Below are positions 1 through 8,302 of a stretch of DNA of 64,000 nucleotides, piece by piece (position 1 is the stretch's first letter; the number at the start of each line of letters is the position of its first letter). This DNA is from UBA2784 sp964494625. GTDB taxonomy: Bacteria > Pseudomonadota > Alphaproteobacteria > Micropepsales > Micropepsaceae. The position numbers and the translations under genes were made by a program. The stretch is taken from the NCBI GenBank assembly GCA_964494625.1, contig CAZBRT010000001.1:434001-498000 (forward strand), in the 5' to 3' direction. The notes below the pieces were generated by a model that worked only from the letters and a program-made list of their open reading frames with translations, did not search any database and was not told the DNA's origin.

Positions 1-530
1 TCCTCGCCTGCGGGCAGGTCGCGGATGATCTCGGCCTTGAACATCTCGCCGATGGATTCAAAATGCGCAATCGCCTTCTCGCGCGGCCAGACTTCGCGGC
101 GCGTGGCGACATCGCGCGCGACGATCTCCTTCATGCGCGCCTCGATGCGCGGCAGATCATCGGGCGTGAAAGGCTCGTTGCGGGCAAAATCGTAGAAGAA
201 TCCGTCCTCGATCACAGGACCGATGGTGACCTGTGTTCCGGGAAAAAGTTCCTGGACCGCCATGGCGAGGAGATGCGCGCAATCATGGCGGATGAGTTCA
301 AGCGCATCCGCGTCCTTGCGCGTGACAATGGAAAGGGTCGCATCGGCCTCGATCGGCAGATCGAGATCCGAGAGGGCACCATTGATGCGGGCAGCCAAAG
401 CGGCCTTGGCGAGGCCCGGGCCGATGGCTGCCGCGATGCCGGCCGGGGTCGTGCCGCGCGTCACCAACCGCACTGCCCCGTCGGGCAAGGTGACAGTGAT
501 GGTATTTTCGGGCGCGCTCACGACGATCAT
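1..530 (-). CDS. thrS: Threonyl-tRNA synthetase, N-terminal part (runs off window)
   Basis: Charges tRNA-Thr with threonine in the cytoplasm. Only about 176 N-terminal residues are present; the gene continues beyond base 1. Read on the minus strand, the first 65 residues form a TGS domain (ENTITVTLPDG near the start), followed by the second additional (editing) domain with its metal/substrate His motif HDCAHLLAMAVQELFP and the conserved block TIGPVIEDGFFYDF. AAGGAG abuts the ATG at 530; it would be better spaced for the in-frame GTG at 521, so the start may be nine bases further in. The downstream catalytic domain is not visible. The identification rests on these family motifs and is firm. 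Confidence 0.95.
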   Translation of the reverse strand, partial: MIVVSAPENTITVTLPDGAVRLVTRGTTPAGIAAAIGPGLAKAALAARINGALSDLDLPIEADATLSIVTRKDADALELIRHDCAHLLAMAVQELFPGTQVTIGPVIEDGFFYDFARNEPFTPDDLPRIEARMKEIVARDVATRREVWPREKAIAHFESIGEMFKAEIIRDLPAGE

Positions 531-597
531 CTCCTTGATATTGCTGGGCTGCCAAGGTGGCAGACGAAAGGCCGCGGACAATCGCGCGCGGCGGGTG

Positions 598-630
598 CCC
601 CCGTCAAGACAGGGCTTTCCAAGACGGGGG
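598..630. promoter_or_regulatory. Perfect 8-bp inverted repeat in the thrS upstream region
   Basis: CCCCCGTC (598-602 and 603-605) pairs exactly with GACGGGGG (623-630) across a 17-base loop. It lies in the 215-bp gap between divergent thrS and the secreted-protein gene at 746. No T tract follows on either strand, so it is not an obvious intrinsic terminator. It could be a leader structure of thrS mRNA or an operator. Function unknown. Confidence 0.4.
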
Positions 631-745
631 TTACCGGAACGGTGCTTGCCGTGGGCAGATCGGCACAAGGAGGTCTCTGCAAAACAGCCTTCCGGGTCTA
701 TGCTTCCCCTGTCGGCGAACAACCCGCCGGCCGGGGGAGGGGATC

Positions 746-2485
746 ATGAGCCGTCTCGTTCCGTTCTTTGCGTCCATCATCGTCAGCGCGATCAGCCTTT
801 TCAGTCTTGCCAATCTGCCGACACCAGCCCACGCGCAGGCTGACCCGCGCGCGCTGGGCACATTGATTCCGGCAACAGATGCCGATCTTGCCGATATCGT
901 GCGCGCGGCGGAAATTCTCGCCACCTCCAACAGTGCCTGTGATTCAGCGCGCGCCGAAGAGCAATGCGTGCTGGTTGATTGCAGCCCGCGCGCCGATGCG
1001 GTGCGGCGGGTGGACGAAGCCCTTGCCCTGCTGCAGGGGATGGAGCCGTGGCTGACCAAAGCACGCAAGGCGGCCCTGGCCCACTACATCAATCTCATGA
1101 ACGCCACGATTGCAGCAGGCGACCGGCAGGCCTATCTGGAATATTGGCATGCCCATGCGAAATACCTGCAGGACTTGGGCAAGATGACGCTTGCCGTTCT
1201 CGACCTTGCGAACTTCGCCAAGAATTTCCGCGCCGACAGTGCCAATCTGAAAAGTCTGCTGGCCGACCCCACCACATCCGGCTTTGCCAGTGCGCTGGCG
1301 CGCGTGGACCATATCGATTCCATGATCGGCGCCTTCCAGAACACGGCTGACATTGCCAATACGCTGGCGGGCAGTTTCCGCGAGCGCGGTGAACCCATTC
1401 CGCAGTGGGTTTCAGATCTTTCAACCCTGAAGCAGGGCGCCAGCGACATGAAGAATGCGTCGCGTGGCTTTCTGGAAGCCGCCAGCCTGATGCGTGAAGC
1501 CGACATGCTGCGCCGCCATGCCACCACGATTGCTGATGCTGCCGAAAAGGCCCGCTTCATGCAGCAGGCCGCCGACAATGCGGCGCGCGCGAAAATCCAG
1601 TGGTCGAACATGCGGCAGGCGATTTTGCAGCTGATCGGCAAGGTGCTGGTCGCCTATTCCGAATCCCAGCTGGCCGAAATGCAGGGCGAGATCGACGAGT
1701 TGAAGGCCAATATGGAAGCCGAGCTTTTGCCCATCCAGCAGGCGTGGCTGGACTGGCAGCGGCTTTCCATCCGCACCGATTCCCTGTTCGAGGCCATCGG
1801 CGCACTTGAAAGCGCCAAGGCCGGTATGGGCGCGTGCATGACCACTTGCCCGGCGGGCGAAGTGTCGCCACCGCCGTCGCCGCCTTCCTTCACTGGCCCG
1901 CCCAATGCGGATGGCACGCCCGGCCAGGAACATTGGGGTGATGCGTTGCGCTGGTATCAGGCTCGGCTGGCTGAGGCGGGTGCTGCCCTCTCATCAGCCT
2001 CGTGGGCGGGCGAGCCGGGCATCTCGCCCTCTTATCCGCCGCTCATTGCGCCGGGTGGCGGCGAGGTTGCGGGCGGCAGCGAGATTTCCATCGAAGCCGA
2101 TGTCGATCAGTGCACCGCCCATGACGGCGAGATGATGGTCGGCGACAAGTCGATCCCCTTTGGGGGCGAGACCCATCCGGTCGTGACCTTCCCGGTGCCC
2201 TCAACAGAAGGACCCGTCAATGTCACCATCCGTCGGCCGGGTCATCCCGACATGAGCGTTCCAACAGACTATGTCTCGACTGGCGGTGGTGGGGCAGGCA
2301 CCGAAGAAATATGCGGCGCGATCAATTGCGATTGCGACAATCTTGATTTCGGCATCCTGACCGGACCCTATCGCGACGAGTGCCGCGGCGCGGAGGCAGC
2401 GTTGATCCGGGAATGCACGGCGACGGGGCGTATCTCGGGCACGTGCCACCCCACGGCGTCGGGGCCAAATCCCTATCCGGAGTGA
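746..2485 (+). CDS. Uncharacterised exported protein, helical core and Cys-containing tail
   Basis: A 579-residue protein I do not recognise. The ATG at 746 is preceded by GGGGAGGGG and begins a good Sec signal peptide: SRLVPF, a hydrophobic stretch to about residue 22, then PAHAQA with likely cleavage after AHA. Residues 30-380 are Ala-rich and predominantly helical, with coiled-coil character around 290-350. A Pro-rich linker (PPPSPPSFTGPP) follows, then a possible beta-sandwich of about 80 residues with Gly-rich turns, and a tail with several Cys (ICGAINCDCD, DECRGAEA, RECTATG, GTCHP), which suggests disulfides in the periplasm. It stands alone between divergent thrS and the higBA remnant. 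No enzymatic motif is visible. Confidence 0.75.
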   Translation: MSRLVPFFASIIVSAISLFSLANLPTPAHAQADPRALGTLIPATDADLADIVRAAEILATSNSACDSARAEEQCVLVDCSPRADAVRRVDEALALLQGMEPWLTKARKAALAHYINLMNATIAAGDRQAYLEYWHAHAKYLQDLGKMTLAVLDLANFAKNFRADSANLKSLLADPTTSGFASALARVDHIDSMIGAFQNTADIANTLAGSFRERGEPIPQWVSDLSTLKQGASDMKNASRGFLEAASLMREADMLRRHATTIADAAEKARFMQQAADNAARAKIQWSNMRQAILQLIGKVLVAYSESQLAEMQGEIDELKANMEAELLPIQQAWLDWQRLSIRTDSLFEAIGALESAKAGMGACMTTCPAGEVSPPPSPPSFTGPPNADGTPGQEHWGDALRWYQARLAEAGAALSSASWAGEPGISPSYPPLIAPGGGEVAGGSEISIEADVDQCTAHDGEMMVGDKSIPFGGETHPVVTFPVPSTEGPVNVTIRRPGHPDMSVPTDYVSTGGGGAGTEEICGAINCDCDNLDFGILTGPYRDECRGAEAALIRECTATGRISGTCHPTASGPNPYPE

Positions 2486-2488
2486 GGG

Positions 2489-2512
2489 TTGACAAATGTC
2501 AATTGACATTTT
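2489..2512 (+). promoter_or_regulatory. 18-bp palindromic operator with TTGACA promoter element (higBA)
   Basis: AAATGTCAATTGACATTT (2494-2511) is a perfect palindrome. A TTGACA hexamer (2489-2494) overlaps its left edge and another lies inside it (2503-2508). It begins four bases after the stop of the upstream gene and about 20 bases before the broken higB reading frame. HigA-type antitoxins autorepress by binding such palindromes over their own promoter, so this is the likely HigA operator. The -10 box is not clear: TATAGC at 2521 is poorly spaced from either hexamer. Confidence 0.65.
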
Positions 2513-2530
2513 ACACACGGTATAGCCTTC

Positions 2531-2810
2531 GTGATCGGCAGCTTCCGGCACAAGGGTCTGCGAAGGCTTTTCGAGGAAGATGACGATAGGGGCGTCGGGC
2601 GCGAGAACGCTGAACGCATCCGGCTTGTCCTCATCCGTGCTCAACGCGGCGGCAGCGGTTGAAGGCATGAATTTGCCCTCATTCAGGCTGCATCCGCTGA
2701 AAGGAAGCTTGAGAGGCTGGTAGGCCGTTACGGTGAGGGCAAATTAGCGGATCATTTTCCGCTTTGAAGGCGGCAAGGCGCTGGATGTTGACCTTGTGGA
2801 TTATCACTGA
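2531..2810 (+). pseudogene. higB: Broken HigB-type mRNA interferase toxin
   Basis: The conceptual translation follows the RelE/HigB toxin family from start to end: a GTG start giving IGSFRHKGLRRLFEEDD, then, after a one-base shift near 2640, NAAAAVEGMNLPSFRLHPLKG, then RIIFRFEGGKALDVDLVDYH before TGA at 2808. It is broken three times: the +1 shift, and two in-frame TAG codons (after SLRGW and between AN and RIIF) where family members usually carry Trp, consistent with TGG to TAG changes. Total length is 280 bases, one more than an intact 92-codon gene plus stop. It lies 11 bases upstream of an intact higA. No functional toxin is expected. Confidence 0.8.
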
Positions 2811-2821
2811 AGGCGTTTTGC

Positions 2822-3130
2822 ATGCAGATGAAGAACCCGGTCCATCCCGGCACATTGCTGAAGTCGGAGCTTGAGGCGATGGAGATTCCTGTTGCGGCGG
2901 CGGCAAAGGCGCTCGGGATCACCCGCCAGCAGCTTTACAATGTGATCAATTGCCGGAGCGCGATTACGCCGGAGATGGCCGTGCGCCTTGCCAAGGGTAT
3001 CGGCGGGACTGCGGAGACATGGCTTGCCATGCAGCAGGCCTTTGATCTTTCGCGCATCAATGTGAAGGCGATCCGCGTCTCTTCCCTTTCACGCATGCCT
3101 TCAAAGCCGCGACAGGCGCGCGCCGCGTGA
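2822..3130 (+). CDS. higA: HigA-family antitoxin, XRE-type DNA-binding protein
   Basis: A 102-residue HigA (VapI-type) antitoxin and repressor. It opens with the family hallmark NPVHPGTLLKSELEAM and carries a helix-turn-helix at about residues 21-60 (VAAAAKALGITRQQLYNVIN), followed by ITPEMAVRLAKGIGGTAETWL. In an intact module it would neutralise HigB by direct binding and repress the operon through the upstream palindrome. Here higB is broken, so this is an orphan antitoxin that could still act as a repressor or cross-neutralise another toxin. Translation may begin at ATG 2822 or at ATG 2828. The Arg/Ser-rich C-terminal 25 residues look poorly ordered. Confidence 0.9.
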   Translation: MQMKNPVHPGTLLKSELEAMEIPVAAAAKALGITRQQLYNVINCRSAITPEMAVRLAKGIGGTAETWLAMQQAFDLSRINVKAIRVSSLSRMPSKPRQARAA

Positions 3131-3152
3131 CTTGCCGCATTGCATCTGTGCC

Positions 3153-3224
3153 GTGCGTCCTTCGACTGCATCGCGGCGCGATGCGCTCAGGATGAGGTGC
3201 GTGGTAAATGGCATCAATGCCATT
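3153..3224. repeat. REP-like palindromic unit and adjacent 8-bp inverted repeat
   Basis: Between higA and the convergent glycosyltransferase. GCATCGC (3168-3174) pairs with GCGATGC (3178-3184) over a 3-base loop, flanked by GTCCTTCGACT and GCTCAGGATGAGG, a layout common in dispersed extragenic palindromes of alphaproteobacteria. A second inverted repeat, AATGGCAT (3207-3214) with ATGCCATT (3217-3224), follows directly. Either could end the convergent transcripts, but neither has a T tract. Confidence 0.5.
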
Positions 3225-3236
3225 CACGGCCCCCTG

Positions 3237-4157
3237 TCACCGCCCCAGCGCCGCCATCACTTCATCCACGCCCAGATCGGCGAGGCGCGGGCGCTGAAGG
3301 ATCACCACGTCGCGGCCGCGCGGCGCCGTCAGAACCGGATCAGATGCTGACGAAAAGAGCGCAATCGACCGGCATCCTGACGCCGCAAGCACATGCATCG
3401 GGCCCGTATCATTGCCGATGGCCGCATGCGCGGCACGCCCCAAAGTGGCGATGTCGGTGAAACTGGTGCGGTCAACCAATGACACCGCGTCGGGCGCGAA
3501 CGTTGCGATGGTGCGCGCGAGATCAATCTCCGCACCGGCGCCCAGAATGACGGGCTGGAAACCTGACTGCGCGAGGCGGCTGGCAAGCGCACCAAAGTTT
3601 TCGACCGGCCAGCGCTTTTCGGGACGATGCGCCGATCCGCCCGGCACCAGAAGCACGAAGCGGGGAGAAAGCCCGAAGCGCGCAATGTCGGCGTTCGCAA
3701 AGGCAAGATCGGGCGGCGCCACACCGGTGATCCCCGCATCCGCCAATTGCCCGCACTGGCGCTCAAGCGTGTGGATGAAATCACGGCTCGGATTTTTGTG
3801 GGGATGGCTGCAGCCTTTCGCAATGCCGCTCCATTCCGGCGGACGCGGACGCATCAGGTGAAAATATGAACTGGAGCGGCCCGAAGTCTGAAGGTCATAG
3901 ACACGCGAGAATTTTGCCGCGCGCAATTTGCGGCGCAGCGCAAGGGTGGCAAAAAACCCGCGCGGGCGCCCGTCTGTCCAGATTTCATCGGCGACGCCAG
4001 CTTCTCTCAGGAAGGGTGCATAAAGCGGGGTCGTCAGAATCGTGATTTGCGCATCGGCGTGGTGCCGACGGATCGCCTGCATGGGGCCAAGCGCCATCAC
4101 CACATCGCCCAGCGCCGAGAGCTTGATGACAAGGATGCGCGGGCGCGTCTGTGTCAT
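3237..4157 (-). CDS. Glycosyltransferase family 9 (heptosyltransferase-like)
   Basis: A 306-residue GT-B enzyme of the WaaC/WaaF (GT9) type, which transfers ADP-heptose or a related sugar onto lipopolysaccharide core on the cytoplasmic face of the inner membrane. Visible signs: the N-terminal strand ILVIKLSALGDVVMALGP; the mid-protein VLLVPGGSAHRPEKRWP (nucleotide-domain loop and KRWP motif); and GNDTGPMHVLAA with the family's DTGPMH signature. ATG 4157 overlaps the stop of the upstream glycosyltransferase as ATGA, which selects this start over a longer reading frame beginning at 4205 and indicates translational coupling. The exact acceptor is unknown. Confidence 0.88.
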   Translation of the reverse strand: MTQTRPRILVIKLSALGDVVMALGPMQAIRRHHADAQITILTTPLYAPFLREAGVADEIWTDGRPRGFFATLALRRKLRAAKFSRVYDLQTSGRSSSYFHLMRPRPPEWSGIAKGCSHPHKNPSRDFIHTLERQCGQLADAGITGVAPPDLAFANADIARFGLSPRFVLLVPGGSAHRPEKRWPVENFGALASRLAQSGFQPVILGAGAEIDLARTIATFAPDAVSLVDRTSFTDIATLGRAAHAAIGNDTGPMHVLAASGCRSIALFSSASDPVLTAPRGRDVVILQRPRLADLGVDEVMAALGR

Positions 4158-5311
4158 GGCGCGGACTCCAAAAGGCCCTGATAGACGGCCAATGTCGCCG
4201 CGCACATCGCCTGAAGCGTGTAGTGACCCGCGTTCTCCCGGGCGGCAGCGGCAAAGCGCGCATGCGCTGCGTTGTCGGCCTTGAGCAAGGTTGCCATGGC
4301 GCGCGCAAGCGCTGTCGCATCAGACGGCGGCACAAGAAGACCCGTCCTGCCGTCGATCACCGTATCTTCCTGCGCGCCCAGACGTGAGGCGATGACGGGC
4401 ACGCCCATCGCCTGCGCCTCAACCGCCGAGCGGCCAAAGGCTTCAGGCTCGATCGAGGGGGCAAGGGCCAGGCGCGCGGTTGCAAGGGCTGCGGGAATGT
4501 CATCGACATGGCCCGCAATGCGGATGTCGCCGGCAACGCCAGACTTTGCTGCAAGATCGGCCATCTCGCGCTGATAATCATCGCGGCCCTGCGCATCGCC
4601 TGCAAAGACGAGCGCCGGAAAAGCGCCGCCGCCAAGCTGTGGCCAAAGCTGCTTCAGGCGCGCCAGCGCCTCGATGGCAACCAATTGCCCCTTCCAGCGC
4701 GTCAGCCTTGCGACATGCAAAAGGACCGGCGTTTCATGCGCCACACTGAATTGATCGCGCATGGCGTCGAGCCGCGCGGACGTGATCGCCACCGGATCAA
4801 AGCGCGCCAGATCGGTGCCGCGCGGAATGGTGACCACGCGTGGCGGCCTTACCCCATGCACATGGCCGATATGGCGTGCGGTTGCTGCGGAATTGGCGAT
4901 CACGATGTCGCCGCGCGCCATCACCGAATTATAGAGCCGCTTGCCGGGAAAACCCTCATTGTAGATGCCATGATAGGTCGTGACGAAATGCGTGCCCGTG
5001 CGCCGCGCGGCCAGAAGGGCGCTCCAGGCAGGTGCGCGCGAGCGCGCATGGATGATCCCGATTGCAGCCTCGCGCACGATGCGCGCCAGCGTGCCGGCAT
5101 GTGACCAGATGGCAAAGGGGTTCTTGGTGCCGGCCGGGAAAAGATGGATGCTTGCGCCCGCCGCCCGGGCTTCATCCGCCATGCGGCCGCCAGCGGTTGC
5201 AATATGGGCCGCACCGCCTTCAGCGATGACCGCGCGTGCGATATCAAGGGTGGTGCGCTCGGCGCCACCGGTATCGAGCCGGGGAATGACCTGAAGGACT
5301 GAAAGCTTCAT
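4154..5311 (-). CDS. Glycosyltransferase family 4
   Basis: A 385-residue retaining GT-B glycosyltransferase, probably acting in lipopolysaccharide or exopolysaccharide synthesis. The N-terminus VLQVIPRLDTGGAERTTLDIA is the classic GT4 acceptor-domain start with the Gly-rich loop. The C-terminal domain has LLHVARLTRWKGQ and the EPEAFGRSAVEAQAMGVPVIA block, including the E-x7-E catalytic motif. ATG 5311 is preferred because family members begin right at this first strand; an upstream in-frame ATG (5332) is possible. It is coupled to the downstream GT9 gene, and its start region faces a divergent hydrolase gene only about 20 bases away. Confidence 0.9.
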   Translation of the reverse strand: MKLSVLQVIPRLDTGGAERTTLDIARAVIAEGGAAHIATAGGRMADEARAAGASIHLFPAGTKNPFAIWSHAGTLARIVREAAIGIIHARSRAPAWSALLAARRTGTHFVTTYHGIYNEGFPGKRLYNSVMARGDIVIANSAATARHIGHVHGVRPPRVVTIPRGTDLARFDPVAITSARLDAMRDQFSVAHETPVLLHVARLTRWKGQLVAIEALARLKQLWPQLGGGAFPALVFAGDAQGRDDYQREMADLAAKSGVAGDIRIAGHVDDIPAALATARLALAPSIEPEAFGRSAVEAQAMGVPVIASRLGAQEDTVIDGRTGLLVPPSDATALARAMATLLKADNAAHARFAAAARENAGHYTLQAMCAATLAVYQGLLESAP

Positions 5312-5331
5312 GGACACAGGGGATAGAATCA

Positions 5332-6113
5332 TTGGGCGAGGGTCACAAGCATCTTTCCGGCGGATTGGTGCGCCACCTGGAAAACGGCAGCAGCCATACG
5401 CTTGCCGTTGACGCACAAAGCGGGCGGGACGGCCCCACCCTTGTGTGGTTCAACGGGTTCAAATCCGACATGACCGGCACCAAGGCAAGCGAGCTTGCCG
5501 ATTGGGCCTCCCTCATACCCCGCGCCTTTGTGCGCTTTGACTATATGGGTCATGGCGCTTCGGGCGGCGCGTTCACCGATGGCACGATCTCGCTCTGGCG
5601 GGACGATGCGCTGGCGGTGATCGATGAGGCCACCAAGGGCGATCTTGTCCTTGCCGGATCGTCCATGGGCGCGTGGATCGCCACCCTTGCCGCCCTCGCG
5701 CGACCTGCGCGCGTACGCGCCCTTGTGCTGGTTGCACCCGCGCTCGACTTTACTGAAAGGCTGATGTGGCAATCATTTGATGCGGCGACGCGCGAAGCGG
5801 TCATGGAAAAGGGCGTGTGGCACAGGCCAAGCCCCTATAGCCCTGATCCCTATCCCATCACGCGCGCTTTGATCGAAGACGGGCGCAAACATCTCCTGCT
5901 CGATGGTCCCATCGGGTTTTCCGGGCCGGTGCGCATCCTGCAGGGCATGGCGGATGCGGACGTGCCCCATCACCATGCGCTCTTGACCGCCGCGCAATTC
6001 GGCGATGCAGACCTTCGCCTTGAACTCGTGCACGATGGCGATCATCGCCTGTCGCGCAGCGCGGATCTCGGGCGGCTCTGCCGCATGGTGCGCGACACGA
6101 TCAACCTTGTGTC

Positions 6114-6117
<4 letters not shown>
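5332..6117 (+). CDS. Alpha/beta hydrolase (ABHD10-like serine esterase)
   Basis: A serine hydrolase of 261 residues. It has the oxyanion strand TLVWFNGFKSDMTG, the D-Y-M-G-H-G-x-S block typical of the ABHD10/carboxylesterase subgroup, and the nucleophile elbow GSSMGAW. The late acid is probably in GMADADVPHHH and the His in HDGDHRLS. Likely a small ester or thioester hydrolase; the substrate is unknown. No ATG precedes the conserved part. TTG 5332 gives the longest form, while TTG 5365 or GTG 5368 are alternatives. The stop overlaps the nth start as ATGA, so the two are cotranscribed. The start region abuts the divergent GT4 gene. Confidence 0.82.
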
Positions 6118-6800
<683 letters not shown>

Positions 6801-6872
6801 GCATTCTGTCCGTGCATTCATGCGGAAGGCCGTTTAAGACCCCGCCAAGCCAACTGCCCAGGATGAAAAGAG

Positions 6873-7877
6873 ATGACGCTGAAGCTTGACGTCGCCGCAA
6901 TCGGCAATGCCATCGTGGATGTGCTTGCCCATGTCGATGACGCGTTCCTTGCGCGCCACGGCATTGCCAAAGGCAACATGACGCTGATCGACGCCTTCCG
7001 TGCGCGCGAACTGGAAAAGGACCTGCCCGGCGCCACGCTGATGCCCGGCGGGTCAGCAGCCAATACCGCCACGGGCATTGCCATGCTGGGCGGCAGTGCC
7101 CGCTTCATCGGCCGGGTGAAGGATGATTTTCTGGGCCAGAGTTTTCTCTCCGGTCTCAACAAGGCGGGCATCCATTATTCAACACCGATGGCAACTGAAG
7201 GTGCTGCGACCGCGCGATGCGTCATCGCCATCACGCCGGATGCCCAGCGCAGCATGAACACTTTCCTTGGCGCATCGGTCGAACTTGATGAAAGCGTGAT
7301 CGTGCCGGAAGAGATTGCCGGCGCATCCATCTTCTATGTCGAGGGCTATCTGTGGGACCCGCCGCAGGCGATTGCCGCCATCCGCAAGGGCATGGCGGCG
7401 GCGAGAGAAGCCGGGCGCAAAATCGCGCTTACGCTTTCCGACAGTTTCTGCGTTGGCCGCCACCGCGCCTCATTCCTTGAGCTGATGGCGGATGGTCTTT
7501 CCATCCTCTTTGCCAATGAGGCCGAGATCATCTCGCTTTATGAGGCGCCGGATTTCGATGCGGCGCTCCAGCGCGTGCGCGCCTGGAGCGATGCGACCGG
7601 CGGCATTGCTGCACTCACGCGCTCGGAGAAGGGCTCTGTCGTTAAGGGGCGCGGCGAAGTGCATGTGATCGATCCCCTTGTCCAGGGACCGCTGGTCGAT
7701 ACGACCGGTGCGGGCGACCTCTATGCGTCAGGCTTTCTTTTCGGGCTGGCGCGCGGCTTTGGCCTTCAGCATTGCGGGAAGCTGGGCAGTCTTTGCGCGG
7801 GCGAGATCATCACCCATGTTGGTCCCCGGCCGCAAAAGGACCTCAAGGCGCTCGCCCAGGCGCACGGGCTTTTGTGA
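6873..7877 (+). CDS. Adenosine kinase, PfkB family sugar kinase
   Basis: A 334-residue PfkB/ribokinase-fold kinase most similar in layout to alphaproteobacterial adenosine kinases, which salvage adenosine to AMP with ATP. The N-terminus DVAAIGNAIVDVLAHVDD and PGGSAANTATGIAMLGG form the sugar/nucleoside-binding part. The C-terminal PfkB signature is PLVDTTGAGDLYASGFLFG, with the catalytic Asp of DTTGAGD and the anion hole. Residues 150-230 include the lid region. It stands alone after nth (72-base gap) and converges on hisE. Substrate assignment to adenosine rather than another nucleoside or sugar is by family resemblance. Confidence 0.9.
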   Translation: MTLKLDVAAIGNAIVDVLAHVDDAFLARHGIAKGNMTLIDAFRARELEKDLPGATLMPGGSAANTATGIAMLGGSARFIGRVKDDFLGQSFLSGLNKAGIHYSTPMATEGAATARCVIAITPDAQRSMNTFLGASVELDESVIVPEEIAGASIFYVEGYLWDPPQAIAAIRKGMAAAREAGRKIALTLSDSFCVGRHRASFLELMADGLSILFANEAEIISLYEAPDFDAALQRVRAWSDATGGIAALTRSEKGSVVKGRGEVHVIDPLVQGPLVDTTGAGDLYASGFLFGLARGFGLQHCGKLGSLCAGEIITHVGPRPQKDLKALAQAHGLL

Positions 7878-7887
7878 GAGGCCTTAC

Positions 7888-8211
7888 TCAGCTTTTGCGC
7901 GAGGATTTCTCGTCAAGGCCGGAGCGTCCGCGACGCGCCAGCAGTTCCTGCATGACATCGTCGGGCGTCACGCCCGCCTTCGCCCAGACCACCAGCAGGT
8001 GATAGAGCAGGTCGGTGCTTTCAAGGATGAGATGTTCCTTGTCGCCCTGCATGGCGGCGATGACGGTTTCGACCGCTTCCTCGCCCAGCTTCTTGGCAGG
8101 CTTGGCCATGCCGTTCGACAGGAGCTTGGCCGTATAGGAGATTTTCGGATCGCCGCCTTTGCGCGACACGATCTGGGCATAGAGATCATCGAGGGGTGAA
8201 AGCGGTTTCAA
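7888..8211 (-). CDS. hisE: Phosphoribosyl-ATP pyrophosphatase
   Basis: Second step of histidine synthesis: hydrolysis of PR-ATP to PR-AMP and pyrophosphate. It is 107 residues, the usual size for a standalone HisE. The MazG-like helical fold is recognisable from YTAKLLSNGMAKPAKKLGEEAVETVIAAM (the KxxEExxE metal/substrate region, with E in KLGEEAVE) and ESTDLLYHLLVVW (E-x2-D metal-binding motif). In many relatives it directly follows hisF. Here it is about 2.6 kb away, with a membrane protein gene (opposite strand) and a CYTH-CHAD gene between. The 3' end converges on the adenosine kinase gene with a 10-base gap. Confidence 0.97.
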   Translation of the reverse strand: MKPLSPLDDLYAQIVSRKGGDPKISYTAKLLSNGMAKPAKKLGEEAVETVIAAMQGDKEHLILESTDLLYHLLVVWAKAGVTPDDVMQELLARRGRSGLDEKSSRKS

Positions 8212-8302
8212 TTGATGATTCTTTGCGTGGCCTCTTTACAGCACGCCAGCAAAGCGCAGGAATGGTGAATATCGCGTTAACACAGATGAGTCGCGGCACG
8301 TC

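Noticed and set aside
531..745. T-box riboswitch upstream of thrS
   Set aside because: No T-box consensus sequence; T-boxes are typical of Firmicutes.
63..749. Plus-strand frame across thrS and the following gap
   Set aside because: The minus strand reads as ThrS with TGS and editing-domain motifs; the plus frame is its complement.
2531..2810. Reading the two higB TAG codons as recoded Trp
   Set aside because: TAG is used as an ordinary stop elsewhere (hslU, the LysR gene), a frameshift is also present, and no recoding machinery is visible. Decay is simpler.
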